Positions 12,561-23,600 of a stretch of DNA of 64,000 bases are shown here, in pieces. Position 1 is the stretch's first letter; every line of letters begins with the position of its first letter. The translations under genes and the position numbers were made by a program. This stretch comes from Marisa cornuarietis. Taxonomy: Eukaryota; Mollusca; Gastropoda; Architaenioglossa; Ampullariidae. Under the pieces are notes generated by a model. It saw only the letters and a program-made list of their open reading frames with translations. It ran no database searches and was not told the origin of the DNA. The DNA lies in the NCBI GenBank assembly GCA_004794655.1, contig SMMW01000147.1:1238001-1302000 (forward strand), read 5' to 3'.

Positions 12561-13910
12561 AAAATACTATCGATATAAGTGAATGCGACCAAGAGTATGA
12601 AAAATAGTTCTTTGTGGATTAGGATCCTACATGGCCTTGCAACGAGAAACAAAATTATTCTAACGTGATATTTAATTAATTAGTATTGTACGCAGGTAGG
12701 CATGAACATCTATATATATATAAAATAATGTCAGGAGTCAAATCTGTGCAGGATATGTTGGCGCAATACATAATAAAAGCAAAGTTCAGCTTTAAAATTT
12801 AGTAAGTGAATGACGTGACTAACTTAGGAAGAGTTTCAGATTTGTGCGACTGCGAACAGTACACATACTGAGAATAACAAAGACAACTAGAGGGACGGGA
12901 TGGTAGCCCCTGCGCTCAGGCTGGTGGTAGTCAAGCTCATTTTAGTCTCTTGTTAAGTAAATTGTTGTACATTTTTATTCCTTTTTCACAACCATTGTTG
13001 ATATGTTGTTGAGTAAATAAATTTTGAAAAAGGAATTACGTCTCGGCCTTTTTCATTCTCCACCGCCCCTTTTTACCCTTGCTGCCCTGCCTGCCTGTAC
13101 TATTCTATTCTCTCGCTTTCTTCTTTTCTCTATTATTTCATATCGTAGCGAGCCAGTAAGATCCCATTATAATCTGGTGGAGATACGACAGTCTTTACTT
13201 CAAACTTTGCCAGTGGTCACAGAGGGGGGAAAACAGCGGGTATGCATAATGAGAGAGAGAGAGAGTACTGTGGAAAATCAGTACAAAGAGATGAAGAACG
13301 GCGACAATGAAGATGACAACTACGAATAAGATGATCATGATGATGTGGAGAAGAAAGGCGATGACAGTGAGAATGAAAACGAAGAAGAAGACGAATACTG
13401 AAACTTTGGCTCACATTCACAAAAGGTTCAACATGTGTTACATTTTAATTAATGTCGACAGTTTATTTTCAAAAACATTTTAGATTCGAAGAAGAAAACA
13501 AGACTAAAATAACTAATAACTAATTGTCTTAACAGTTTTGGAGGAAGAATACAGGCAGAAATGGATCTTTTTCACGCAATAGTTGTACTGGAAATATTTT
13601 TAAATTCTAAGAATGTCATTACAAAGATTAGTGACAGAGGAGTGCTGGATATTTTGGTAAAATACATGAATATGTCACCGATTTAAAGAGGCCGATTCCA
13701 CGGTGGAGTTTGTATGTTTGTGTTTTTATATCTCAAATCATGGTAATTATATTTGTTTGGTTTTTTGTATCCAGGGGTGTTAGGATTTTCTAGAGTAGTC
13801 TTTTTTCATAAATAGCATGATCGAGAATTATTCATTTACGTGATTTTCCGCTTTATTCATAAACTAAAACACGGGACATTTTGTTGATTTTACATATACC
13901 CCCTCAAAAT
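12561..13910. other. No gene; possible solo-LTR-like segment
   Basis: Most of this stretch holds nothing recognisable. Between about 12880 and 13170, GAGGGACGGGATGG is followed by AGTAAATAAA near 13012 and then by CCCATTATAATCTGGTGGAGA near 13160. That order resembles U3, polyadenylation signal and a primer-binding-site junction of an LTR retroelement. No second LTR or internal coding region was seen, so this is only a suggestion. Confidence 0.25.
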
Positions 13911-14033
<123 letters not shown>

Positions 14034-14581
14034 GATCGTTGTTAATATGAATCAGTAGCGAATTATGACATCTCATGTTTCAGCAGAGAATCACCATATG
14101 AAGCTATAACCAAAGAGGTCACATTCAGCATTTCAAATTTTATCCTGAGGCCTAAAAACTCTCAAAAGAACCTCGTGGAGCAGGAGGCTTGCACGAGAGA
14201 AAAAAAGTTCTTAAAGAGAATTAGACAATCCTTTTCTATAACGTCTTTATCATAACTTATCAAGAACAATTTGTACATTTACCTAGTTGCTAAAGAGATT
14301 CATTCTTTTCCAGACCTGCCTAACCTCAAATTCCTTAACCGCAGCATTTCTGGTACACGAACAACTCGTGTCAAAGTTCACTTTTTTTCATTTGTTGTAC
14401 AATTTCTACCGTTCATATAATTGTTCATGTACTTGAATACTTGACGCTAATGGTGTGGTAGAAATGTATACAAATACATTTATTATTCTTGCTATTACTA
14501 TTTTTAAAACCATATATCGATGTAAGTGAATGAAGGTGATCCCCTACTATAAACGTACAAAAACGTGTACGTAAGTGTCAT

Positions 14582-14630
14582 TGTGTGTGTGTGTGTGTGC
14601 GCGCGTACATGCGCATGCCGCGTGCGCGCG
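14582..14630. repeat. (TG)n and (CG)-rich alternating purine-pyrimidine tract
   Basis: A TG dinucleotide run passes into GCGCGC and later GTGCGCGCGC. This alternating tract is of the kind that can adopt Z-form DNA. Confidence 0.8.
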
Positions 14631-14639
14631 CAACTAAAA

Positions 14640-15115
14640 GAGAACGTAAGAGCATGTGTAATACAAGTCCCTGGTAAGAGGAAGAGGGATTTGTGTAAGA
14701 ATTGAGTATGCTGCACGTCTGTGCTCGTAAACATGATTATAATTATACAGTATGTGTTACAGATGTATTACTTGTACTTTAGCCGACTGGTCACGAACAT
14801 TCGATATTTCCAAATGCATTGCATCAACACCTACAGAGAGAAGGGCGCACAATTTTTAAGTTTTCGAAGCACGAGTTCTTTTTGAAACTCTCATAGTAAA
14901 CAAATTTAATATAGGTCTCCCGGTAGAGTCGTGGCAAACATTATTTGATAATGCTGTTTTGTTACAAATGCTCACAATATTTAGAACTATTGATTTATCA
15001 CTTGCTGCATCTTGGGCTTACAATATCTCAGGAAATGAGAAAGTAAAAATACATAATTTGAATTATTTATCATAAACATAAATTAGAAGATATAATGCTT
15101 CTAATGCATATCATG
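14640..15115. other. 3' flank of receptor 2
   Basis: AT-rich sequence without a recognisable gene. It probably includes the 3' untranslated region of the receptor at 15116-16177. Confidence 0.4.
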
Positions 15116-16177
15116 TTACGCGTTGTAATTATGACTTTGCAATTTTTCTTGTTTTCTGTTATGACACATCGCTCTTAGTTCTGCCCTGAATTTACTACCA
15201 CTAAGACAGTAGAGGTAGAAGTTGATGGCGCTGTTGCTGTACCACATCAAGTTGATGACAGCGAAGACAAAACGTCGCACGGCTTCCTTTTCGTTGCTTA
15301 CCGCCACATTGTCAAACACATATGGCTTCATCAGGAAGTAGACACAGATCGGACCTGTTAGCGTCACAAATGTGAACGATATAACCATCAAGGTTAAGGT
15401 CATAGACGAGACTGTCTTCTGACGGGAGGTAACTTGCTGCTGGTCTCCGACACTGAACCTGTGGCGGGCCTCTCGTACTGACGTCACGACGGTCTTGAGA
15501 AGAACGGCGTTGGATCCCAGCAAGATGGCGAACGGGACGAGGGAGAAGAGAAAAAGGTCAGCCCAGGACCAAATCAAATCGAAAAAATTAAGGTAGCCTT
15601 GGGTGAGGATCGTACACTGACGTGAGAGCACGTCGTTTGAGGTTCTGCTCACAACGTCTCCCCAGCCGAATAAAATGTGCACGTGGACTATCATCAGGGT
15701 ACCGGTGATGATTAATACAAGGAAGAGTGACCTTCTAAAAGTTATGAGCGACTTAACACGATGCGGCCACACAACCGACATCGCTCTCTGTAAAGTTACA
15801 GCAACGAGCAACCAGGCGCAGATGGCACCACTTGCATAAATAAACCAGATGAGCAGCTTGCATCCAATAGCGCTTGATCCTGCAATGTCGTAATTCAAGA
15901 TATTGTTTAGCCACTGCACTAACAGGCCGGAATAGAGTGTCATAAGGTCTGACACTGCCAGGGCTATGAGATATATCGATACCGTAGACGTTCTCTTTCT
16001 GCTCAGCCTGTGATGAACCACAACAGACATAACGTTTCCAAATGTTCCGAGAAATAAAATAAAGGGAGAGACAACTATCCACACTTGCTGGGCAGCTCTT
16101 GTTAACGGTAGCTCGTCAACACTGACTTCCTCGTCGATGCTTCCAATGTCTTTTCTCTCCCTATCTGAGCTGTTCAT
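15116..16177 (-). CDS. Rhodopsin-like (class A) GPCR, paralogue of the 8.6 kb receptor
   Basis: The frame of 353 residues starts at ATG 16177. The frame stays open upstream to a GTG at 16198, but the ATG gives an N-terminus (MNSSDRER) aligned with that of the neighbour. Seven membrane segments follow, with FGN (N48), LAVSDL (D77), helix 3 cysteine C106, LQR at 129-131 in place of DRY, a proline in helix 5, LTGPIC in helix 6 and NSAINFYLYCLSG in helix 7. Well over half of the residues match the receptor at 8562-9599, including the ARHR-SVGDQ-QVTSR third intracellular loop, so the two arose by duplication. It is a predicted plasma-membrane receptor; the ligand is unknown. The coding region is intronless, with a spliced 5' leader inferred. 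Confidence 0.92.
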   Translation of the reverse strand: MNSSDRERKDIGSIDEEVSVDELPLTRAAQQVWIVVSPFILFLGTFGNVMSVVVHHRLSRKRTSTVSIYLIALAVSDLMTLYSGLLVQWLNNILNYDIAGSSAIGCKLLIWFIYASGAICAWLLVAVTLQRAMSVVWPHRVKSLITFRRSLFLVLIITGTLMIVHVHILFGWGDVVSRTSNDVLSRQCTILTQGYLNFFDLIWSWADLFLFSLVPFAILLGSNAVLLKTVVTSVREARHRFSVGDQQQVTSRQKTVSSMTLTLMVISFTFVTLTGPICVYFLMKPYVFDNVAVSNEKEAVRRFVFAVINLMWYSNSAINFYLYCLSGSKFRAELRAMCHNRKQEKLQSHNYNA

Positions 16178-16504
16178 TTTTCGATTCTCTTTCACCACAC
16201 TCTGGGTGTTTAGATGAATTCCTAATTATTCTAAAAGTGGACGGCTCAAACCAGGCAGGAGACGAATGAACGTTGACCATTAAGTTCTCGCGTGATGTAG
16301 CTGAAAGTGCCACCAGATATTTCACTTTTATAAATGATCAACGCCAGATAGGAAGACGATAAGATATTGCATAACGAAAGGTAACGGCTTTGTCTTTTAG
16401 TCCGAAAGGCTCCACCAAGAGCAACATTATTCCTTAGCGATTTCCCTACAGCCGAAAATTGTTGTAATCGGTTTTTATTCATTTCCAGCAGTCATCGTTA
16501 AATC
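16178..16504 (-). other. 5' leader exon of receptor 2, with splice acceptor
   Basis: On the minus strand TTGCTTCTCTTTTCAG ends at 16505, a good acceptor 327 bases upstream of the ATG. The sequence around it resembles the region around 10008 upstream of receptor 1, so the duplication included part of the leader intron. Confidence 0.45.
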
Positions 16505-16507
16505 CTG

Positions 16508-17939
16508 AAAAGAGAAGCAAATAATATATTATTAACTACAGTGACGATGGGATGTAGACTATGATACTATTACGCAGATGATAATTCTTTGAAGATAAAT
16601 TTGGTAAAGCGGTGGATAGAGACGAGATGATATACGAAAGGTTTAAATCTTGTAATATTATTTCCGAGCAGGCAACACAGATCATTCAATCTTGAGAGAC
16701 ATTTTTTTGAAATAAAGAAATAGAGAACAAAAAAAGACTTTAGAATGATCTTACTGTTTATGCTATACTATTCGTGCACAAGATGAGTGAAAACTTTCGA
16801 TCGCACGAAAAAGAATTGATAATAGAACATCAATGGAAGAGAACGTCAGCAGTGTGTCGGACAGTTTTATAGTCAAAGGAAACGGTATTTTAAGGATTTT
16901 AAAAATCTTTTAAAAGAAATCTTCGAAGTTGTTAATCAACAAGAATTTTCATGCACTATAGTTAAAAAAGAATAATAAAAAACATTATGATGGGAGCGAG
17001 CAATATTGTGTTCTGTGTGTAAACAACAGACAGGGTCTTCTACTGAGGTCTTCTTCATCATGAAGGACAAAATCATGAGGAAACGGGTGTATAGAAAGTT
17101 CTAACAATAAAAAATTTGCAGAGAAACCTGTACGAGCATGGATCATGTTCTCCCTCTACACGTCCTTGTTTCACGTTCTATATAATTTTTGAGCAACTGT
17201 TGAGTTGAAAGCCTTTAAGTCCTTCCTAAAAAGGAAAGAAAAAAATGAAATGATGATGAATAATGTTAATTACGAACTTTGAGAATAATGAGACAAATAC
17301 TAAACAAGACAGACAAGTATTATGTTATTCATCTTCCTAAACAATGTACTTTTCGGCGCAAATGTCCAGTTTATAAGCAGATCGTGAACTAAAGACATAC
17401 AGTAGAACACAGCTCAGCTTCCACCGTACATTAACTTTTTTGTGTTTCTTCCTCCCTGTCTACTCTTACTTAGGACGACAAGTTTCTTTATAATAATGCT
17501 ATTTTATTAACAATGAAACAGTACTCTTTTACTCTTCGAACAATATAGATAATAAATAATTTTTATGGCTTTATTTATAAAAAATAATTTCGTCTTAAAA
17601 ATTTATTATTTTCCTATCGTGAAAGGTGGATACATTTTAATCTTTTATCATAAATAATATCTATTGATATTAAAACTAGGCCACAAAATTATGAAATAAA
17701 TGTTGTTTACAGTTCATATTTAACGCGAAGAACAAAAACGTTAATAATTTCTTGTGCGTGTTTTCAAAGTTTTTTTTTCTTGATATTTTCATCGCGTGAA
17801 AGTCTTGATACACAGTAAGGTTTAAAAACGCCAATGTCTGGCATCGATATGAAAACTAAAAATTGTCACCTGTTGACTTACAGAATAAAAATAAATAAAA
17901 AACTCTTCGGAAAAGATGATGAGGAGAAATCTTAAATTA
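16508..17939. other. No gene recognised
   Basis: AT-rich upstream sequence of receptor 2. No coding or repeat element could be supported. Confidence 0.5.
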
Positions 17940-18158
17940 TCAAGAAAATAGTTTATGGTGCATCATGAATTTACTTAATTGTCCATGCCAGTGAACGCAT
18001 AATAGTGTTAGTCTTTTTTGGTTTGAGATAATGATCAAAGTTTTGAAGACACATATAATTACGAGGAATACAACGTTAGGAACAAAGAAAGTGGCAAAGA
18101 ATTTCTTGCTTATATCAATCAATTGTTGTGGCGCGATGGTCTCATTAAATGTTACCAT
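17940..18158 (-). pseudogene. Possible GPCR N-terminal fragment
   Basis: A 72-residue frame starts MVTFNETIAPQQL, with an NET sequon, and runs into a single hydrophobic helix followed by IIISNQKRL. That layout resembles the N-terminus, helix 1 and first intracellular loop of a rhodopsin-like receptor. The expected Gly-Asn of helix 1 is replaced by FKT, and nothing receptor-like follows at lower coordinates. It could be a relic of a third family member beside the two intact ones, or a chance hydrophobic frame. Confidence 0.3.
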
Positions 18159-18238
18159 GGTGATACATGACTGAAGTTAAAGATTAATCCGCGCTAACCC
18201 AGAGCTAGAACGTTTACTTTTTCTTTTGTGTCGACACG

Positions 18239-18583
18239 CTTCCGGAGGTCTCAGCCACCCGTCCCGCCTGCTACTAGTGACAGTATACTATTCCATAGTT
18301 CTTTAGGTGGGTTGAGGCAGTTACTATATAAGGTCATAGACTATAGAGAAAGTTTAATCTATGATAAGGTTTAGCCCCAGTCTATATTTATCTAGGAAAT
18401 GTTTTAGTTCTTCTCTCTCTCTGGTTTGTTTTCACTACATTCCAACAGTACGTGCGGGGTGCTAAGTCTATCCCATAGGCACATAAAGGGGGGTCTTTGT
18501 ATCTTAGCAGGTATTCCCCGTTAAGCCTCATTCTGGCTATTTTAGTTTGATCAGACCTTCCGGAGGTCTCAGCCACCCGTCCC
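18239..18583. repeat. 27-bp exact direct repeat pair, 318 bp apart, around a LINE-like fragment
   Basis: The same 27 bases, beginning CTTCCGGAGGTCTCAGCC, occur at 18239-18265 and again at 18557-18583. Flanking bases differ on both sides, so this is not a simple tandem duplication of a longer unit. On the minus strand, 18591-18388 reads like the RNase H/C-terminal region of a LINE (TKIARMRLNGEYLL then PPLCAYG). Confidence 0.7.
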
Positions 18584-18693
18584 ACAGCCACTTGCCAATT
18601 GATGTGTCTTTCAGTCCATCCAGTTATCCGTCCGTCTCTTTGTCAAGCGTGAACATCAAGCAAAGCAAGTCCGTTATCTGTCACAAATCTGCT

Positions 18694-19475
18694 GTTTATT
18701 TATTTATTTATTTGATTTTTTTTTAATGAGAACGGGAGCGTGAGCAGACAGCTAAGGTTTTGCGTGTGAGTGCGTGGTGTGAGCGTCTTATGGCGGCCGC
18801 TTTTTCTTTGACGTAACGGTGTCGTTGAGGGACTATACTCGTAGAAATTGTGAAGATTAAGATTGAGGAAAATAAGAGTGATTATTGGTACCTGTCACGT
18901 GTCGTTGACTGGGACGGGGGGGACATAACCACCGTATGAAGGGATACAAATACTGTAAACAGTGGAGTCATTACATATAATGGTTAGCATGACAGACAGT
19001 ATTGCAAGGAAGTTAGTATAGTAATTCAGGGATAGTACTCTGTGAACAGATATGTTTTCAGAGAGCGTTTGAATGTAGCCTTGGTGTCCGAGTGGCGAGT
19101 GTGAAGTAGAAGAGAGTTCCACTGCTTAGCAGCACAGAGGGAGAACGTCCGTTGTCCCCATGTGACTGTCTTTGTGGGATGGAGAGAAAGAATGCGGGAG
19201 TCTGATGAGGAACGAAGGTTTCGGGCAAGCCTATGGACAGACAAGATTTCAGTAAAGAAGTTGTTGAGGGAGCCTTCGAAGAATCCATAGCATAGAATTG
19301 AGAGCTTGTAGTCTATTCTAGCTTTAATTGGTAACCAATGAATAAGAGAGTGAAAAAGGGCTGTAACATGTTCAGGTTGGCGAGTCCGGAAAACGAGACG
19401 AGCAGCTGAGTTCTGGACTTTCTGAAGCTTATCAGTGAGGTACTGCGGACAGGCAGCAAGAAGAGAGTTTAGAAC
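18694..19475 (-). mobile_element. 3' end of a CR1-like LINE
   Basis: On the minus strand from about 19475 a broken frame gives YLTDKLQKVQNSAARLVF, HWLPIKARIDYKLSIL, WGQRTFSLCAAKQWNSL and a final FKRSLKTYLF. This is the typical C-terminus of CR1-type LINE reverse transcriptases. The coding end is followed by a 3' untranslated part (18715-18925) and a tail of AAAT units (TTTA repeats at 18694-18714 on the plus strand). The catalytic domain is missing through 5' truncation. A second 3'-UTR copy lies at 2753-2940. Confidence 0.8.
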
Positions 19476-20160
19476 AAATGAGTACGGTACCGAAATCGAG
19501 CATTAATTTTTCATTCTCGTTAAGACCTTTGAGGGTTCCCACGCGCTGAACATAACTATAAGAATGCAAACCAAACCAAGTGTAGTCATCTGAATATTCG
19601 GATCAAGTATCTACGCATTGACATTTTGTAAAAAAAATAAAAAATAAGGATCTGAAGTGCAGGTTGGATGCCACGATTCATCACAAATGCTAATTTTTAT
19701 AAACTTGAGGTGCCCATCGTCTGCTGCAAATTCCCATGTCCCCATTAATCGTAGCTTGCTCTGTTTCAAAAATTCACGGGAAACAAAGTTGAGCGCCCGA
19801 AACTCACTAAAGTGTAATGCAGTTTTCTAACAACCTTTTAACGACAATCTGTTTCGTAATAAGCACAGACGTTGTTCATATATTGCACCTTGCAATAAAC
19901 CTGGATCACACAGGAAGAGGTCAGCCATTACTTTGAGGTGAAGGTCATGTACATTACAAACTATTAGCGCCTTAATTCCTTTCTGCCGTATCTTTATGAA
20001 AATTCCTTTAGAGAACACGAGAGTTACGAGTTACTTTTTGTTTCTGGAACTAATCTGTCCTATTTTGAAAGAAGAAGCGCCCGGGTCAGAGAGCATTTTG
20101 TAGTGCAGACTAACATTACTGAAAGTGGGCGTGGGTTTATCAAGGGACATCACTCTGCAT
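19476..20160. other. No gene recognised
   Basis: Sequence between the LINE end and the presumed timeless promoter. No coding or repeat signal could be supported. Confidence 0.5.
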
Positions 20161-20164
20161 TTCT

Positions 20165-20533
20165 TTTTGGACTTCCCGCCGAAATCTTGCTAATCTCCCA
20201 AATCGGTAGGTTTGATGTTTATTTCTGTTTTAGTTTTTGTGTGCGTTGACATAAGGATCATTTTTATTATGAAAGCTTACTCAAATATTCATAATAAAAA
20301 CATCGCCCAGCAGGGCGACGTTACTTAAACCGAAGAGAATGCAAATCAAGTCACAATCGCATATAAAATATTGGAAGTGTAGGAGTTCAGTATTTCTAAA
20401 TCAGTTGCAGGGATCGACTTCATTAAGCATTTACATTTTAAAAACTGTTACTGAACTAAGTAATAAATTTCTTTTATTATTTCAGTTTGGGGATTTTTGT
20501 ATCATTTTCCCTTTCTCTTTTTTCTTTCTCTAG
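20165..20533 (+). promoter_or_regulatory. Presumed timeless promoter and leader intron
   Basis: TTCCCGCC at 20173-20180 matches the E2F-binding consensus. About 25 bases later, AATCG followed by GTAGGT at 20206 could be the donor of a non-coding first exon. The matching acceptor is a long pyrimidine tract ending CTAG at 20533, 117 bases before the timeless ATG. E2F control would suit an S-phase replication-fork gene; vertebrate Timeless is known to be proliferation-linked. The start site itself is inferred, not seen. Confidence 0.4.
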
Positions 20534-20650
20534 GCTTACCATTAATTGATTAGCATTATCTTTGCACTGGCAGTCACTACCTATTTAGAAACTTGTGAAC
20601 AAGTGGCAGAGGACTGGATAAGCTGTGATAACTGATTAACTGTCTCTGAA

Positions 20651-23600
20651 ATGGTGATGCATGTGGAGCTGCAGGCGACATGCAGTGCTTTGGGGTATCT
20701 TGAGGGCAACAAGTACATCAAAGAGCCTGACTGTTTAGGTGAGTTATCATTTAGTGTTAGGCCTATCTGTTTTTCCAGTCGAGCGATGTATGTATAGACA
20801 GATATGCATTTCTGTTTTATTTAAAGTGAATATGTAGTGTTTCATTATATTTATTTAATAAAATGACCCCAATCTTGCTTTTCAGAAACTGTAAAGGAGC
20901 TCATTCGATTCTTGCGCAGAGAAGATGACACTTGTGACATTCGTCGACAGCTTGGGGATGCTCAAATTCTGCAAAAAGACTTGGTGCCATTGGTCAAACA
21001 GTACCATAAGGACAAGCCACTTTTTGATGCTGTCATTAGGTAAATCTAAAAGATTTTTATTATGCGGTGAAAAATGAAGCATTGTGCTTTTAAATATAGA
21101 CTGTCAGTAGCTTTTTTGTTGTCAATGTCTTTTTAGTATTTCCAACAGAGTTAAACATAGACAATAAAGTAGCACTACTACAGAGGATTAGAGAAAGTTA
21201 GTTCTACAGAAGAAAGGGATTACATTGCAAGGCACAAGGGACTTAAAATGTCATCTGGACTTTTTTTTTTTTTGATGACTTTTCACCATCCAGCAGGAAA
21301 GAATGGTCTCACCCAGAGGATAAGGTGAGCATATTTGTCGGGCCAGATGAAGCAATTAGGGTAGCCATCACCACATATGCTTCTACCATTCCTCCACATG
21401 TCAAACCTTTCTTTCCTACCCTAAGGTGGAAATTTGGTCTTTGACTGATTGAATTTCTAAGTGCGCATTTGTGTGGATGGGTGCGTTTTGTGCACGTTGA
21501 GTAGCTTCTACTTCTAGCTAGAACTTGATGTCATATTCAGTTAGTCCCCTACTTATGAACGTTCGAATAATGAACTTCTGTACACATGAACACATCCTCA
21601 AGCTCAAAAGTAGTTCATAATTATTGTCTTCAAGTTTAAAGTTAACGTGTAAGGATAGTTTGCATGTCCACTGAGTGGCAGCAGCAGGAGGGAGCATGGG
21701 TACATGCGTCCAAAACAATAGTTTTCTCTGACTGTACATATGGATTCGGATTCTAACGTGTACTGACTTATGAACAAATGTACATACGAACAGCCCTTTC
21801 CTCATTCCAGAAACCATCAAGATGTCAGTATCTTAAAAATACAACACCTTAACCACATTCTGACCAAATTTTATGTTTATACATTAATTAGTTGGCCCAT
21901 GTCATTCAGAACAAATTTGGTACCCAGTTTTGGGTGATGCTGCTGCCTTAAGAACCCAATCAGGTGGCAGTAAGCATCAGTCCCCCTGTTTCCCGTTACT
22001 TTTCTTTTTCTATAAACACTTTTCTGGCATCAGTTAAACATTTGCAGAGGACCACCTGCATTTTTGTCTTCCCTGTGCTTATCTTTAGGTCTGTTTATCT
22101 CTTACCTGTTGCAGAGTCTTAGCCATCTTCATCTGAACTTTGTTTTATTTTTTATCCGGTTGTATGTAATACAAACATTCATATATTTTATTAACATTTT
22201 AATTTATGACTGTGGTAATGTGTCATTCACACAGGCTGATGGTAAATCTAACTCAGCCAGTAATAGTCTGCTTCAACAATCAGCTGCCTGATGAAAAAAC
22301 ACTACGGCAGCATTGCCTAGAAGTTGAGTCACATCTCCAGCAGTACAAAGAGGTTAGTTTTTGAATTTTTTCGTTTTGTTGAGGTTGTTAGTATTTAATA
22401 TAATCTCAGATTTTTCTAGTATTCATCTTTGTATTATTCCCACAATATTTAGCATAAGAGTGAATGGCTTAGAGTCAATGTCTCTTATGGGCTACAAAAT
22501 TACCCAAGCAAAGCAGCACTTCACAAATAATTGTTGGGGTTCTTTTCACTGGGTTGAAACCTGATGTCTGAAATCCATGATAACGATTGGATGGCTTTCA
22601 AACTGACTAACTTTTTTTTTACGAACCAGCTCTTAATTTTATAACAGGAAGTTGGTAAAGCATTAGATACATCTGTTAATAATAGGATTTATATAGTCCA
22701 TTTCCCCACACAGCAACAGTAGGTATTGAGGGAGAAAAGCATCACAATTAGTCAAACATACATGCACTCATGCACAGGGAATATTGCCAGGAACATGAAG
22801 GAACGCAGAGAGGAGAAGGTAGAGAAAGTAACAGTACAAACTGATTACTGTTCCCTGTCGCCATCATTGAGAGTAAAAATATGGGAATGTCATGAAGCTG
22901 AAGTTGAAATGACTGACCAGGGCTCTTTTTGGAGCTTGAAATGGAAGATCAAAGGCTTGCACACACAAATTAAAGGTCCAGGGTATTGAGGGATGGTTAG
23001 TGGTTTTGATGGGACAAAGACAAAATAAGCATGGCTACCTGATTGGTCTGAGTTATAAACAGATTCTTGTTGGTAGAGATAAATATTTTCTGTGGATTTC
23101 AGCTTCTGAAACCCAGCGCGTTATTTATGATCTAATTTCGAAGTTGGCAATTTGCATCTGTAGTCAACAAGTCCTGCAAAATCTCACTTCATGCACAAAT
23201 AACATGCAACGTCATAGTCAGTGGCGTCCACGCTATGTCTCAGTAAGCATATGGTGACCAGAAGGTGGAGCAATACATGAAGTTCAATATAATACAATAC
23301 AATACATCTTTATTGTCTATGTCTGGTCACAACAGAGATAGAAATTTTCCTTTGTTGCTGGGAGCTCCCACAGTTAACTGGAGAAAAGGATACATAATAA
23401 AATGAAAAAAATTATGATCACACCTCATACACTCATACAGTTACACTCATGCTTAGCCCTCGCACACCTAAGACAGTTAGCAGATGCACATTCTCTTCCT
23501 CTCTTACACACACACACCCACAGACATTCAGGCTAGGTACATTTGTTAGTCCTGTTCAGGAGTGCTATTGCGGTTGGTAAGAATGACTTGGCAAAGGCAC

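Noticed and set aside
16178..16198. N-terminal extension of receptor 2
   Set aside because: It would start at GTG; the ATG at 16177 aligns with the start of the paralogue.
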